64,000 bases of DNA from Gallaecimonas sp. GXIMD4217 (GTDB taxonomy: Bacteria; Pseudomonadota; Gammaproteobacteria; Enterobacterales; Gallaecimonadaceae): positions 1,648,870 through 1,712,869 of the forward strand of contig NZ_CP149925.1 of assembly GCF_038087665.1 (NCBI RefSeq), read 5' to 3'. Position 1 is the first letter of the stretch. Each line of letters opens with the position of its first letter. The translations under genes and the position numbers were made by a program. Of this stretch, positions 8,654 to 19,083 are shown one piece after another. The notes under the pieces were generated by a model, which worked only from the letters and a program-made list of their open reading frames with translations, was not told the origin of the DNA and ran no database searches.

Positions 8654-8727
8654 TGGAGGCGCGACCCGGAGTCGAACCGAGATCCACGGATTTGCAATCC
8701 GCTGCATAGCCATTCTGCCATCGCGCC
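8654..8727 (-). tRNA. cysT: tRNA-Cys (anticodon GCA), copy 1
   Basis: The 74-base gene has acceptor stem GGCGCGA/TCGCGCC, anticodon GCA and encoded CCA. It is identical to the gene at 8896-8969. The pair Gly-Cys is present twice in this cluster, whereas E. coli has it once. Confidence 0.97.
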
Positions 8728-8732
8728 AAATC

Positions 8733-8808
<76 letters not shown>

Positions 8809-8895
8809 ATTTTATTTTTCAGCCTGGACCAGCCTGCCCTGCAAACACAGTTTATCCGTTCTGCTGCGGCCTTAAAGCCGTTCCGGTCTTGTAAC

Positions 8896-8969
8896 TGGAG
8901 GCGCGACCCGGAGTCGAACCGAGATCCACGGATTTGCAATCCGCTGCATAGCCATTCTGCCATCGCGCC
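8896..8969 (-). tRNA. cysT: tRNA-Cys (anticodon GCA), copy 2
   Basis: Second copy of the tRNA-Cys gene, identical to 8654-8727. An 87-base spacer (8809-8895) separates the two Gly-Cys pairs and contains no recognisable gene. Confidence 0.97.
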
Positions 8970-8975
8970 AAAGTC

Positions 8976-9051
<76 letters not shown>

Positions 9052-9064
9052 TTAAGTGCGAGCC

Positions 9065-9092
9065 ATTCTACCCGCTTGCCGGTCTGAGTCAA
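9065..9092 (-). promoter_or_regulatory. sigma-70 promoter of the tRNA cluster
   Basis: Read on the minus strand, TTGACT (9092-9087) and TAGAAT (9070-9065) are separated by 16 bases. They are followed by a GC-rich stretch before tRNA-Gly, as in stable-RNA promoters under stringent control. This suggests the tRNAs are transcribed independently of pgsA as well as by read-through. Confidence 0.75.
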
Positions 9093-9158
9093 TATCCCAA
9101 AACAGGGCTTTCAGACCGTTTAAACAAAAAAACAGCAAAAAGTGCCTTTTTTATACGA

Positions 9159-9710
9159 TCAGCCCCGGCCGGCCTGCCACAGATCCTGCCAGGCCGCCCG
9201 CAAGTAACTGAGCATGGACCAAAAAGTCAGCACCATGGCGATATAGATCAGCACATAACCCGTGGTGATGATGAAATCATTGTAGCGGGACAGCAGGCCG
9301 ATCAGGGCCAGCATCTGCGCCGCCGTCTTGAACTTGCCCACCCAGGACACCGCCACCCGGGAGCGTTTGCCCAGCTCCGCCATCCATTCCCGGAGCGCGG
9401 AGATCACCAGTTCCCGGCCGATCATGGTCAGCGCCGGTATGGTGATCCAGACGCTCTGGTAGTCCTCGACGATGACCACCAGGGCCGACGCCACCATGAT
9501 CTTGTCTGCCACCGGATCCAGGAAGGCGCCAAAGGGCGTGGACTGGTTGAGCTTGCGGGCCAGGTAGCCGTCCAGCCAGTCGGTGACGGCGGCCAGCCAG
9601 AACGCGAAGGCCGCGGCCATATAGGACCAGTCGTAAGGCAGGTAGAACAGCACCAGGAAAATGGGGATCAGGAGAATGCGAAAGGAGGTAAGGAGATTGG
9701 GTATGTTCAT
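9159..9710 (-). CDS. pgsA: CDP-diacylglycerol--glycerol-3-phosphate 3-phosphatidyltransferase
   Basis: PgsA is an inner-membrane enzyme that makes phosphatidylglycerol phosphate, committing CDP-diacylglycerol to acidic phospholipids. The 183-residue protein is of typical length, highly hydrophobic with several membrane segments, and carries the CDP-alcohol phosphatidyltransferase motif: Asp, Asp-Gly and Ala-Arg in [12 protein letters not shown], then [10 protein letters not shown]. It lies 18 bases after uvrC and before the tRNA cluster, the same order as uvrY-uvrC-pgsA-glyW in E. coli. Confidence 0.96.
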   Translation of the reverse strand: MNIPNLLTSFRILLIPIFLVLFYLPYDWSYMAAAFAFWLAAVTDWLDGYLARKLNQSTPFGAFLDPVADKIMVASALVVIVEDYQSVWITIPALTMIGRELVISALREWMAELGKRSRVAVSWVGKFKTAAQMLALIGLLSRYNDFIITTGYVLIYIAMVLTFWSMLSYLRAAWQDLWQAGRG

Positions 9711-9728
9711 CTTGTTATGAGGCTGCCC

Positions 9729-11543
9729 CTAGTGGCTGTGCAGTGTAGCATGAATGCGTTCGGCCAATGAACGGCTGATCCCGGGCACCTTGGCCAGTTC
9801 GTCGACACTGGCCTTCTGCACCTGCTGCAGGCCGCCCATGAACTTGAGCAGGGCCTGGCGCTTCTTGGGGCCGATCCCCTCTATGCCCTCCAGGGTGGAG
9901 GTACGCTTGGCCTTGGCCCGCTGGCCTCGGTGGCCACTGATGGCGAAGCGGTGGGCCTCGTCGCGGATATGCTGGACCAGGTGCAGGGCCGGATCGTCCG
10001 CCGGCAGGTTCACCTCCTGGTGACTGCCGCCGAAGATCAGCACCTCCTGCCCTGCCCGCCTGTCGACGCCCTTGGCCACGCCGATCAGCAGTGGCCCATT
10101 GGGCCAGTCGGCGAAATGCCGCTCGGCCTGGGCCAGCTGGCCCTTGCCGCCGTCGATAAAGAGGATGTCGGGCAGGTTTTCCGCCCCTTCCTTGTAACGC
10201 CTGGCCAGGGCCTGGGCCATGGCCGCATAGTCGTCGCCCGGGGTGATGTCCTTGATGTTGTAGCGGCGGTAGTCGCTCTTGAGCGGCCCCTCCTCCCCGA
10301 ACACCACGCAGGAGGCCACCGTCTGCTGGCCCATAGTATGGGAGATGTCGAAACATTCCATGCGGGCGATGGGATCCACCAGGCCCAACCTGGCCCTGAG
10401 GGACCGATAGCGGCCCTGGATGCTGTCCCTGGTGGCTAGGTGGCTGGCCAGGGCGGTCTGGGCGTTCTTGGCGGCCAGCTGCAGGTAGCGGCGCCGCTCG
10501 CCGCGCACATTGCTGCGAAAACGCACCTTGCGGCCCACCTCCTGGCTGACCGCCTCCTCCAGCACGGCCAGCTCCGGCAGGGTGCGATCGACCAGCACCT
10601 CGGCCGGCGGCGTACGGCCGCTAATGCCGCCCAGGTAGAACTGCTGCAGGAAGGCGGTCAGGCCCTCTTCCAGCTCGGTGCCCTTGGGCATCTTGGGGAA
10701 ATAGCTCTTGGAGCCCAGTACCTTGTTGTCGCGCACCACCAGCACCTGCACCGCCAGCTGGCCCTTGTCCTCGGCACTGGCGATGATGTCCAGCTCCACG
10801 GCATTGCCGCTGACCCACTGGCTTTCCTGGACGGTGCGCAGGGCCTGGATCTGATCCCGGTAGCGGGCGGCCGCCTCGAACTGGAGCTCGCGGCTGGCGG
10901 CCTCCATCTTCTCCACCAGGCTGGCGATCACCTGCTGGTTCTTGCCGGACAGGAATAGCTTGGCCAGCTCCACCTCCACCTGGTAGTCCTCGTCGCTGAC
11001 ATGGCCCGGCACGCAGGGCGCCAGGCAGCGCTTGAGCTGGTATTGCAGGCAGGGCCGGGAGCGGTTGCGGTAGTAGGCGTCCTCGCACTGGCGCACCGGG
11101 AACAGCCGCTGCATCAGCTTCAGGGACTCGCGCACGGCGCCGGCGGAAGGATAAGGGCCGTAGTAGTCCCCCTTCTCCTTCTTGGGGCCCCGGTGCACGG
11201 CGATGCGCGGGTGGCGATGACCGGACACCAGAATGTAGGGGTACCCCTTGTCATCCCGAAGCAGCACATTGTACTTGGGCCTGTGGGCCTTGATCAGATG
11301 GTTTTCCAGGATCAGCGCCTCGGTCTCGGTGTTGGTCACCGTGACCTCGATGGAACGGATCTGCGCCACCAGGGCCTGGGTCTTGACCGAGTCCGGGGTG
11401 CGGCTGAAGTAGCTGGACACCCGCTTCTTGAGGTTCTTGGCCTTGCCCACATAGATGACGGTGCCGGCGCCGTCGTACATGCGGTAGACGCCCGGCTTGG
11501 AGGTCAAGGCCTTGAGGAAGGCCTTGGGATCGAAGCTGTCCAT
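9729..11543 (-). CDS. uvrC: excinuclease ABC subunit C
   Basis: UvrC makes both incisions around bulky DNA lesions in nucleotide excision repair, after UvrA and UvrB. The 604-residue protein matches E. coli (610). An N-terminal GIY-YIG nuclease domain (PGVYRMYDGAGTVIYVGKAK, about 17-95) makes the 3' cut. A UVR motif near residue 210 contacts UvrB, an RNase H-like domain is centred near MECFDISHTMG, and C-terminal HhH motifs (LEGIEGIGPKKRQALL, VPGISRSLAERI) bind DNA. It starts four bases after uvrY, forming the well-known uvrY-uvrC operon. Confidence 0.97.
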   Translation of the reverse strand: MDSFDPKAFLKALTSKPGVYRMYDGAGTVIYVGKAKNLKKRVSSYFSRTPDSVKTQALVAQIRSIEVTVTNTETEALILENHLIKAHRPKYNVLLRDDKGYPYILVSGHRHPRIAVHRGPKKEKGDYYGPYPSAGAVRESLKLMQRLFPVRQCEDAYYRNRSRPCLQYQLKRCLAPCVPGHVSDEDYQVEVELAKLFLSGKNQQVIASLVEKMEAASRELQFEAAARYRDQIQALRTVQESQWVSGNAVELDIIASAEDKGQLAVQVLVVRDNKVLGSKSYFPKMPKGTELEEGLTAFLQQFYLGGISGRTPPAEVLVDRTLPELAVLEEAVSQEVGRKVRFRSNVRGERRRYLQLAAKNAQTALASHLATRDSIQGRYRSLRARLGLVDPIARMECFDISHTMGQQTVASCVVFGEEGPLKSDYRRYNIKDITPGDDYAAMAQALARRYKEGAENLPDILFIDGGKGQLAQAERHFADWPNGPLLIGVAKGVDRRAGQEVLIFGGSHQEVNLPADDPALHLVQHIRDEAHRFAISGHRGQRAKAKRTSTLEGIEGIGPKKRQALLKFMGGLQQVQKASVDELAKVPGISRSLAERIHATLHSH

Positions 11544-11547
11544 GGGC

Positions 11548-12192
11548 TTAGAGCTTGCTGGCGTCCAGCATGCCGTGGCGGATGGCCAGGTGGGTCAGCT
11601 CGACGTCGTTGGCGATGTCCAGCTTGGCGAACAGGCGGTAGCGGTAGCTGTTGACCGTCTTGGGGCTGAGGCTGAGCTGCTCGGAGATGGCCTGCACCTT
11701 CTCGCCCTTGGTGATCATCATCATGATCTGCAGCTCGCGGTCGGACAACTGGCCGAAGGGGTTCTCGTCGGCGCCGTTGAACTGGGACAGGGCCATCTTC
11801 TGGGCGATGTCCGGGGCCAGGTAGCGCTGGCCGGTGTTGACGCTCTTGATGGCGCGAAGCATCTCGTCGGGCTGGGCGCCCTTGGTCAGGTAACCGGCGG
11901 CACCGGCCTGCATCACCTTCTGGGGGATGGGCTCCTCGGTGACCACGGTCAGCACCAGGACCTTGATGTCGGGGTTGTAGCGCAGGATCTTGCGGGTGGC
12001 CTCCAGGCCGCCGATGCCGGGCATGTTCATGTCCATCAGCACCAGATCCGGGGCCTGTTCGCGGCAGAACTTGACGGCCTCTTCACCGGTCTGGGCCTCC
12101 CCTATCACCTTGACGCCCTTGGCATCCTCGATGATGCGGCGGATCCCCGTCCTCACCAGTTCGTGGTCATCGACAAGCAATACTTTGATCAA
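11548..12192 (-). CDS. uvrY: LuxR-type response regulator UvrY/GacA
   Basis: This regulator is phosphorylated by the BarA/GacS sensor kinase and activates small RNAs that sequester CsrA. The 214-residue protein has a receiver domain with Asp8, Asp9, phospho-acceptor Asp54 and a conserved Lys, followed by a LuxR/NarL helix-turn-helix (LSDRELQIMMMITKGEKVQAI to the C-terminus). Its place directly upstream of uvrC is diagnostic for uvrY/gacA. No barA gene is in the window, as expected since it is usually unlinked. Confidence 0.96.
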   Translation of the reverse strand: MIKVLLVDDHELVRTGIRRIIEDAKGVKVIGEAQTGEEAVKFCREQAPDLVLMDMNMPGIGGLEATRKILRYNPDIKVLVLTVVTEEPIPQKVMQAGAAGYLTKGAQPDEMLRAIKSVNTGQRYLAPDIAQKMALSQFNGADENPFGQLSDRELQIMMMITKGEKVQAISEQLSLSPKTVNSYRYRLFAKLDIANDVELTHLAIRHGMLDASKL

Positions 12193-12332
12193 AACGGCAA
12201 ACCCCGCTCACCACAGATAGCCCAACATTATGCAAAGCCATGGGCCACGGCAAGTGTTTCCGGCCGGTGTTGCTGACAAGTGCCGCAACTTTGAACAAAG
12301 GCGGGCAAAGGCTTTGCGCAAGCCAGGAAACG

Positions 12333-12360
12333 AAAAAAGCCACCCCATGGGGTGGCTTTT
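12333..12360 (-). terminator. terminator of tRNA-Ser
   Basis: GCCACCCC (12339-12346) pairs with GGGGTGGC (12349-12356), flanked by A and T runs. On the minus strand six T residues follow the hairpin, eight bases after tRNA-Ser. Confidence 0.8.
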
Positions 12361-12367
12361 CGAATAG

Positions 12368-12457
12368 TGGCGGAGGGACAGGGATTCGAACCCTGGATGG
12401 GCGTTAACCCATGCCGGTTTTCAAGACCGGTGCATTCAACCGCTCTGCCATCCCTCC
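12368..12457 (-). tRNA. serT: tRNA-Ser (anticodon UGA)
   Basis: The 90-base gene has acceptor stem GGAGGGA/TCCCTCC, a long variable arm, anticodon TGA (loop CTTGAAA) and encoded CCA. It neighbours yccA, as serT does in E. coli. Confidence 0.97.
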
Positions 12458-12473
12458 GCAGCAGACGCCGAGC

Positions 12474-12502
12474 ACTATAGCCAGCCCCTTGGGCCCTGTA
12501 AA
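12474..12502 (-). promoter_or_regulatory. sigma-70 promoter of tRNA-Ser
   Basis: On the minus strand TTTACA (12502-12497) and TATAGT (12479-12474) are separated by 17 bases, 16 bases upstream of the mature tRNA 5' end. Confidence 0.75.
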
Positions 12503-12626
12503 GTGCCTCCTGCACCGTTTGCTCATTAGTTGGTCAAAGCCGCCGCCCTTTTGCTAAAGTGCGAGCAAGTCCCTAAGATGATGGGCAAAGTTTTTTATTG
12601 GCATCCCTTTTGTTAAGGAGCAACAG

Positions 12627-13289
12627 ATGCAACACAGCAATGTCGCCACCGCCAGGCGCGAGTCGGCACTCAGCACCAACAAGGTGCTGCGCAACACTTA
12701 CTGGCTGCTGGGCATGACCCTGGCCTTCAGTGCCGTCATGGCCTTCACCAGCATGGCCCTGAACCTGCCCCACCCCGGCCTCATCATCACCCTGGTCGGC
12801 TTCTATGGTCTGCTGTTCCTGACCCACAAGACCGCCAACTCCGGCGCCGGCATCGTCAGCGTCTTCGCCCTGACCGGCTTCATGGGCTATACCCTGGGCC
12901 CCATCCTCAGCCTGTACCTGGGCGCCGGCATGGGCGATCTGGTGATGATGGCCCTGGGCGGCACGGCGCTGATCTTCTTCAGCCTGTCCGCCTATGTGCT
13001 CAGCACCGGCAAGGACATGTCCTTCCTGGGCGGCATGATGATGGCCGGCTTCTGGGTGATCCTGGCCCTGTTCGTGGCCAACCTGTTCCTGGATGTGCCC
13101 ATGCTGCACCTGGCTCTGTCCGGCCTGTTCATCCTGTTCGCCTCCGGCGCCATCCTGATGCAGACCAGCGCCATCATCCACGGCGGCGAGCGCAACTACA
13201 TCCTGGCCACAGTCACCCTGTTCGTCAGCATCTACAACCTGTTCATCAGCCTGCTCAACATCCTCACTGCCCTGTCCGGGGACGACTGA
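12627..13289 (+). CDS. yccA: Bax inhibitor-1 family membrane protein YccA
   Basis: YccA is an inner-membrane substrate and modulator of the FtsH protease that can protect SecY from degradation. The 220-residue product has a short soluble N-terminus and about seven hydrophobic helices, with the conserved Bax inhibitor-1 pattern (GFMGYTLGPILS, GERNYILATVTLFVSIYNLF). AAGGAG stands before the ATG. A terminator follows, separating it from tusD. Confidence 0.93.
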   Translation: MQHSNVATARRESALSTNKVLRNTYWLLGMTLAFSAVMAFTSMALNLPHPGLIITLVGFYGLLFLTHKTANSGAGIVSVFALTGFMGYTLGPILSLYLGAGMGDLVMMALGGTALIFFSLSAYVLSTGKDMSFLGGMMMAGFWVILALFVANLFLDVPMLHLALSGLFILFASGAILMQTSAIIHGGERNYILATVTLFVSIYNLFISLLNILTALSGDD

Positions 13290-13312
13290 GGTACAATAGG
13301 CGCACCGCAAAC

Positions 13313-13336
13313 ACGGCCCCCCTGCGGGGCCGTTTT
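13313..13336 (+). terminator. yccA terminator
   Basis: ACGGCCCC (13313-13320) pairs with GGGGCCGT (13326-13333), followed by four T residues. It lies 13 bases before tusD, so some read-through into tusDCBE is possible. Confidence 0.7.
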
Positions 13337-13348
13337 CGTTTGGACGTT

Positions 13349-13720
13349 ATGGCAACTATTACGATTTTGGTCAGCGACGCTCCCTGGGCGGCGCTCAACT
13401 ACGCCAAGGCGGCCCTGGACGCCGGCCACAGCCTGGCCAGCGTGTTCTTCTACCAGGACGCCGTGGCCCAGATCAGCAGCCTCAAGGTGCCGGTGGGCGA
13501 CGAGCCGGATCTGAACAAGGCCTGGACGGCCCTGGCCCGGCAACAGGGTCTGGAGCTGGCGGTATGCGTGGCGGCCGCAGAGCGGCGCGGCATCGTCGAC
13601 GAGCAGGCCAGCCTTGATGCGGGCCTGACCGGCCACAGCCTGGCCGAGCCCTTCCGACTGGCCGGCCTGGGCGAGCTGGTGGAAGCGACCATCCACAGCG
13701 ACAGGACGGTGCAATGGTAA
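13349..13720 (+). CDS. tusD: sulfurtransferase TusD
   Basis: TusD receives persulfide sulfur from TusA and passes it to TusE for 2-thiolation of tRNA wobble uridine. The 123-residue protein belongs to the DsrE family. The sulfur-carrying cysteine is Cys73 in LAVCVAAAERRGI, and the C-terminal FRLAGLGELVEA segment is conserved. The ATG at 13349 gives the normal N-terminus; a TTG three codons earlier is less likely. tusD overlaps tusC by 7 bases. Confidence 0.94.
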   Translation: MATITILVSDAPWAALNYAKAALDAGHSLASVFFYQDAVAQISSLKVPVGDEPDLNKAWTALARQQGLELAVCVAAAERRGIVDEQASLDAGLTGHSLAEPFRLAGLGELVEATIHSDRTVQW

Positions 13721-14076
13721 GCAAGCAGATCGCCTTGGTGATGACCAGGGCCCCCTTCGCCGGCCACGCCGGCCGCGAAGGCCTTGACGCGGCCCTGGTG
13801 GCCGCCGCCTACGAGCAGGAGCTCTGCCTGTGCTTTATTGGCGACGCCGTCTGGCAGCTGCTGCCCCAGCAGGAGCCGGCCCTGGCCCACAGCAAGGACT
13901 ATCTGGCCACCCTCAAGGCGCTGCCCCTCTACGAGGTGGAGCGGCTCCATGTTTGCGCCGCCTCCCTGGCCGAGCGCGGTATCGAGCCCGGCGAGATCCG
14001 CCTGCCGGTAGAAGTACTGGCCCCCGAGGCCCTGGCCGGGCTGCTCAAGCAACAGGACGCGGTGTACAGGTTCTAA
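13714..14076 (+). CDS. tusC: sulfur relay protein TusC
   Basis: TusC is the DsrF-like subunit of the TusBCD heterohexamer, which relays sulfur to the thiouridylase MnmA (also in this window at 32.9-34.1 kb). The 120-residue protein shows the family start (IALVMTRAPFAGHAGREGLDAAL). Its reading frame overlaps tusD by 7 bases, and tusB begins one base after its stop, so the three are co-translated. Confidence 0.93.
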   Translation: MVSKQIALVMTRAPFAGHAGREGLDAALVAAAYEQELCLCFIGDAVWQLLPQQEPALAHSKDYLATLKALPLYEVERLHVCAASLAERGIEPGEIRLPVEVLAPEALAGLLKQQDAVYRF

Positions 14077-14077
14077 G

Positions 14078-14335
14078 ATGACGACTTTGCATATTATCGG
14101 CAGCCGCCAGGGCCTGACGGCCGCCCTGCCCTACCTGGGCCAGGATGACGCCCTGCTCTTTCACGGCGACGGCTGCTACGACGCCCTTAACTGGCAGGGC
14201 CCCCAGGCCAGCTACTGGCTGGAAGAGGACGCCCGGGCCCGGGCCCTGCTGGGCCGCTGCGACCAGGCCCAGGCGCTCGGCTGGCCCCAGGTGGTGGCCT
14301 TGACGTTGGACCACAAGAATTCGGTGACCTGGTAA
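14078..14335 (+). CDS. tusB: sulfur relay protein TusB
   Basis: TusB is the small DsrH-like subunit of TusBCD. The 85-residue protein begins MTTLHIIGS and contains [16 protein letters not shown], as in the family. It lacks a catalytic cysteine of the TusD kind, which is normal. Its stop codon overlaps the tusE start by one base. Confidence 0.9.
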   Translation: MTTLHIIGSRQGLTAALPYLGQDDALLFHGDGCYDALNWQGPQASYWLEEDARARALLGRCDQAQALGWPQVVALTLDHKNSVTW

Positions 14336-14655
14336 TGGATCTGAACGCAATAGAAAGAGACAAGCAGGGCTACCTGCTCAACTCCAGCGACTGGCGGGAA
14401 GCCCTGGCGCCGCAGCTTGCCGCCGAGGAAGGCATAGAGCTGAGCGAGGCCCACTGGGAGGTGGTGCACTTCGTGCGCGACTTCTACCAGGAATTCCAGA
14501 CCTCCCCGGCCATGCGGGTGCTGGTCAAGGCCATGAAGCAGAAGTTTGGCGAGGACAAGGGCAATTCCGCCTACCTGTTCAAGCTCTTTCCCAAGGGCCC
14601 GGCCAAACAGGCCACCAAGATAGCCGGCCTGCCCAAACCGGCCAAATGCCTCTAA
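14335..14655 (+). CDS. tusE: sulfur relay protein TusE (DsrC family)
   Basis: TusE takes sulfur from TusBCD on its penultimate cysteine and hands it to MnmA. The 106-residue protein ends in PAKCL with Cys105 in the expected position, and carries the DsrC-type core [21 protein letters not shown]. In E. coli tusE is separate from tusBCD but next to yccA. Here it follows tusB directly and yccA lies just upstream, joining both arrangements in one locus. Confidence 0.95.
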   Translation: MDLNAIERDKQGYLLNSSDWREALAPQLAAEEGIELSEAHWEVVHFVRDFYQEFQTSPAMRVLVKAMKQKFGEDKGNSAYLFKLFPKGPAKQATKIAGLPKPAKCL

Positions 14656-14686
14656 TAAAAAAACCGGCCTAGGCCGGTTTTTTTAT
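14654..14686. terminator. bidirectional terminator between tusE and the GIY-YIG gene
   Basis: The near-perfect palindrome AACCGGCC/GGCCGGTT centred at 14670/14671 is flanked by A and T runs on either side. The stop codon of the minus-strand GIY-YIG gene (14669-14671) lies at the centre of the hairpin. Confidence 0.85.
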
Positions 14687-14953
14687 GTCGTCAAGGCGCA
14701 AGGTCCCGGCGATCAGCGCCTCCTTCTGGCGCTTGGGCAGGGCCTTTACCCTGTACTCCAATGACAGCGCCTGGCCCCTGGCGCCCACCACCGCCTGGAA
14801 GGCCAGGCTCAGGGGGCCCTTGCCCCTCAGGGCCCGGGCGGCACGGGCACCGCCGCCCTGGTGTTCGGCAAAGCGGCGTGCCACGTCCGTGGTGATCCCG
14901 GTGTAGAGCTGGCCGCCCTTCATGCGCACCAGGTACAGGGACCACTCAGTCAT
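14669..14953 (-). CDS. GIY-YIG nuclease-superfamily protein, YhbQ-like (UPF0213)
   Basis: The 94-residue protein is a stand-alone GIY-YIG domain: [28 protein letters not shown], then [27 protein letters not shown]. It resembles E. coli YhbQ in length and motif order. Its role is not settled; family members bind or cut DNA. The start overlaps the end of nadE by 8 bases, so it is translated from the nadE message, and its stop codon lies within a terminator hairpin. Confidence 0.87.
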   Translation of the reverse strand: MTEWSLYLVRMKGGQLYTGITTDVARRFAEHQGGGARAARALRGKGPLSLAFQAVVGARGQALSLEYRVKALPKRQKEALIAGTLRLDDIKKPA

Positions 14954-15776
14954 AGGGGGTGGGGATGGGCCTGCGCTTGTGCTGGGTGTTGAGGTAGATC
15001 TGCACCAGGCGGTCGCGGACCCTATCGGTGACCGGCTTGCCTTCCAGGAAGTCGTCTATCTCGTCGTAAGTCAGGCCCAGGGCCGCCTCGTCGGCCTTCT
15101 GGGGCGCCAGGCATTCCAGATCCGCGGTCGGCACCTTGCCCACCAGCAGATCCGGCGCGCCCAGAGTGGCGGCCAGCTGGCGCACCTGGCGCTTGGACAG
15201 GCCGAACAGCGGCGCCAGATCGCAAGCGCCGTCCCCCCATTTGGTGAAGAAGCCGGTGATGTTCTCGGCGCTGTGGTCGGTGCCCAGCACCAGGCCACGG
15301 ACCAGGCCGGCTATTTCGTACTGGGCCACCATGCGGGCCCGGGCCTTGACGTTGCCCTTGACGAAATCCTTGGTCATCTCGCACTCGGGCACCAGGCCGG
15401 TGTGGGCCAGGGCGTCGTGGGTGGCCTCGTGCAGGCCGTCGACACCGGCCTTGACGTTGACGCTGACCGCATGGGTGGGCTGGATGAAGCGGATGGCCAG
15501 CTGGGCCTCGTCCTCGTCCTGCTGCTCGCCATAGGGCAGGCGCACGGCGATGAACTGGTAGTTGTTGCTGGCGGTTTCCCGGTTCAGCTCGTCCACGGCC
15601 AGCTGGGCCAGGCGGCCACAGGTGGTGGAGTCGACGCCACCGCTGATCCCCAGCACCAGGCTTTGGCAACCGCTGGCCTGGAGCTGGCGCTTGATGAAAT
15701 CGACCCGGCGACGGATCTCGAGCTCGGCGTCGATCTCGGGCAGTACCCGCATTTCGTGGCGGATCTGGGCTTCCAT
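14946..15776 (-). CDS. nadE: NH3-dependent NAD+ synthetase
   Basis: NadE amidates nicotinic acid adenine dinucleotide to NAD+ with ATP and ammonia in the last step of NAD synthesis. The 276-residue length fits the ammonia-dependent form without a glutaminase domain. The ATP pyrophosphatase loop SGGVDS is at residues 45-50, with further conserved segments [21 protein letters not shown] and [10 protein letters not shown]. It is the first gene of a two-gene unit with the overlapping GIY-YIG gene. Confidence 0.95.
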   Translation of the reverse strand: MEAQIRHEMRVLPEIDAELEIRRRVDFIKRQLQASGCQSLVLGISGGVDSTTCGRLAQLAVDELNRETASNNYQFIAVRLPYGEQQDEDEAQLAIRFIQPTHAVSVNVKAGVDGLHEATHDALAHTGLVPECEMTKDFVKGNVKARARMVAQYEIAGLVRGLVLGTDHSAENITGFFTKWGDGACDLAPLFGLSKRQVRQLAATLGAPDLLVGKVPTADLECLAPQKADEAALGLTYDEIDDFLEGKPVTDRVRDRLVQIYLNTQHKRRPIPTPYD

Positions 15777-15793
15777 AGTGTTGTCCTCTCAAG

Positions 15794-15815
15794 AAAACGC
15801 CAGCTGACGCTGGCG
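15794..15815 (-). terminator. serS terminator
   Basis: CGCCAGC (15798-15804) pairs with GCTGGCG (15809-15815), followed on the minus strand by TTTTC. It lies between serS and nadE, so nadE needs its own promoter or read-through. Confidence 0.65.
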
Positions 15816-15822
15816 CTTGACC

Positions 15823-17130
<1,308 letters not shown>

Positions 17131-18477
17131 TTAGTCGTCTTGGGGCAGTGTACCAGATGGCTCGGGGCCAAAGTAGCGCCGCTGCGGGCTTTGGGCGTCG
17201 CGCTGGCGCAGGTAGTCGAGCTTGTCGGCGATCTTGGCCTCCAGGCCCCGGTTGGAGGGGAAATAGTAGCGCCTGTCCTTGAGCTCGGGCGGGAAATAGT
17301 TCTCGCCTGCGGCGTAGGCGCCGGGCTCGTCGTGGGCGTAGCGGTATTCGGCGCCGTGGCCCAGTTCCTTCATCAGCTTGGTGGGGGCGTTGCGCAGGTG
17401 CACCGGCACCTCGTAGTCCGGCAGCTCCCTGGCCTCCTGCCTGGCCTGGTTGAAGGCGGTGTACACGGCGTTGGACTTGGGCGCCGCCGCCAGGTAGAGG
17501 ATGGCCTGGGCAATGGCCCGCTCCCCTTCCGCCGGGCCGACCCGGGTGAAGGTGTCCCAGGCATTGAGGGCCAGGGTCAGGGCCCGGGGATCGGCGTTGC
17601 CGATGTCCTCGGAGGCGATGGCCAGCAGCCGCCTTGCCACGTAGAGGGGATCGCAGCCCCCCTCCAGCATGCGGCAATACCAGTACAGGGCCGCGTCCGG
17701 GGCCGAGCCGCGGATGGACTTGTGCACCGCCGAGATCATGTCGTAGTAGCGGTCGCCGCCCTTGTCGAAGCGGCTCACCTGGCGGCCCAGCACCTCGCCG
17801 ATAAGCCCCTCTTCTATGACCTTGTCCTCGGCCATGTCGGACAGCAGCTCCAGGTAGTTGAGGGACTTGCGGGCGTCGCCGCCGGCCAGGCGGGCGATCC
17901 TGGCCAGGGCCTGATCCGAGGCCTTAAAGCCCGGCAGGCCCCGGGGATCGCTCAGGGCCCGTCTCAGCAGTCCCAGCAGATCGTCTTCCTCCAGGGACTT
18001 GAGCAGGTAGACCCTGGCCCGGGACAGCAGGGCCCCGTTCAGCTCGAAGGAAGGATTCTCGGTGGTGGCACCGATGAAGATGACGGTGCCGTCCTCGATA
18101 TGGGGCAGGAAGGCGTCCTGCTGGGCCTTGTTGAAGCGGTGCACCTCGTCCACGAACAGCAGCGTCTTGCGCTGACGGGCCTTGGCGTTGTCGATGGCCT
18201 GGCGGATGTCCTTGACGCCGCTGGTGACGGCGGAGATGCGCTCCACCTCGGCATCACAGTAATGGGCCACCAGCTCGGCCAGGGTGGTCTTGCCGGTGCC
18301 GGGGGGGCCCCAGAGGATCATGGAATGAACCCGGCCCGCCTCTATGGCCTTGCGCAGGCCCTTGCCCGGGCCCAGCAGGTGCTGCTGGCCCACGTATTCG
18401 TCCAGCACCACAGGCCGCATGCGCGCCGCCAGGGGGGCCTGGGGGCCGTCACCGAAATCCAGGCTGAGGCTGCTCAT
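17131..18477 (-). CDS. rarA: replication-associated recombination protein A (AAA+ ATPase)
   Basis: RarA (MgsA) acts at stalled replication forks and binds single-stranded DNA-binding protein. The 448-residue AAA+ protein has Walker [10 protein letters not shown] at 57-65, Walker B LLFVDE near 106-111 and sensor [10 protein letters not shown]. The C-terminal tetramerisation part contains [19 protein letters not shown] and LPVHLR-like [19 protein letters not shown]. It overlaps lolA by 4 bases, in the conserved lolA-rarA-serS unit. Confidence 0.95.
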   Translation of the reverse strand: MSSLSLDFGDGPQAPLAARMRPVVLDEYVGQQHLLGPGKGLRKAIEAGRVHSMILWGPPGTGKTTLAELVAHYCDAEVERISAVTSGVKDIRQAIDNAKARQRKTLLFVDEVHRFNKAQQDAFLPHIEDGTVIFIGATTENPSFELNGALLSRARVYLLKSLEEDDLLGLLRRALSDPRGLPGFKASDQALARIARLAGGDARKSLNYLELLSDMAEDKVIEEGLIGEVLGRQVSRFDKGGDRYYDMISAVHKSIRGSAPDAALYWYCRMLEGGCDPLYVARRLLAIASEDIGNADPRALTLALNAWDTFTRVGPAEGERAIAQAILYLAAAPKSNAVYTAFNQARQEARELPDYEVPVHLRNAPTKLMKELGHGAEYRYAHDEPGAYAAGENYFPPELKDRRYYFPSNRGLEAKIADKLDYLRQRDAQSPQRRYFGPEPSGTLPQDD

Positions 18478-19082
18478 CGCTGATCGTCGACCAGCACCCC
18501 CTGTGGCGGGGTGAACTCGAAGCGGATGGCCGGGTTGTCTGCCATGGGGCTTTGGAAGCCCTCAAAGCGGACCTCGTTGCGCTGGCCGGAGGCATCCTGG
18601 ATGGTCAGGCCCTCGACCCGCTCGCCGTCGAAGCGCACCGTCAGGGCGGTGACATAGGCGCCCTCTTCCTCCATGGGCCTGATGGTGAAATCGTCACCCC
18701 GGGACTCGATGCGGAACTGGGCCCAGATGGCCTCGTCCTGGCTGGACAGCAGCAGCATGGGGGTGCGGCCCACGGCGTCCCGGGGCGAATAGAGGGTGAC
18801 CTGCTCCACGAAGGGGTTGTACAGCCAGAGGGTGTCGCCGCTGGAGATCAGCAGGGTCTCGTCCGGGCTCTGGGTGTGCCAGTACAGCTTCTGGGGCCGG
18901 CTCACCGCCATGGTGCCGCTGGCTTCCATGGCCAGGTTGCCGTCGGCGTCCGTCACCCTTTGGCTGAAATCGGCGCTGAAACTGCCCAGGGCCGCCAGCC
19001 TGCTCTTGAGGACGTCGGCGGCGGTGGTGGCGCTGGCCGGCATGGCCAGGCCCAGCAGCAGGGCGATCAGGGTCTTGTGCAT
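18474..19082 (-). CDS. lolA: outer-membrane lipoprotein carrier LolA
   Basis: LolA carries lipoproteins through the periplasm from the LolCDE transporter to LolB at the outer membrane. The 202-residue precursor starts with a signal peptide ([18 protein letters not shown]). The mature part has the family pattern [22 protein letters not shown] and [26 protein letters not shown]. The start at 19082, one base after the ftsK stop codon, gives the signal peptide; the frame stays open into ftsK but that extension is not part of the gene. Confidence 0.94.
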   Translation of the reverse strand: MHKTLIALLLGLAMPASATTAADVLKSRLAALGSFSADFSQRVTDADGNLAMEASGTMAVSRPQKLYWHTQSPDETLLISSGDTLWLYNPFVEQVTLYSPRDAVGRTPMLLLSSQDEAIWAQFRIESRGDDFTIRPMEEEGAYVTALTVRFDGERVEGLTIQDASGQRNEVRFEGFQSPMADNPAIRFEFTPPQGVLVDDQR

Positions 19083-19083
19083 A

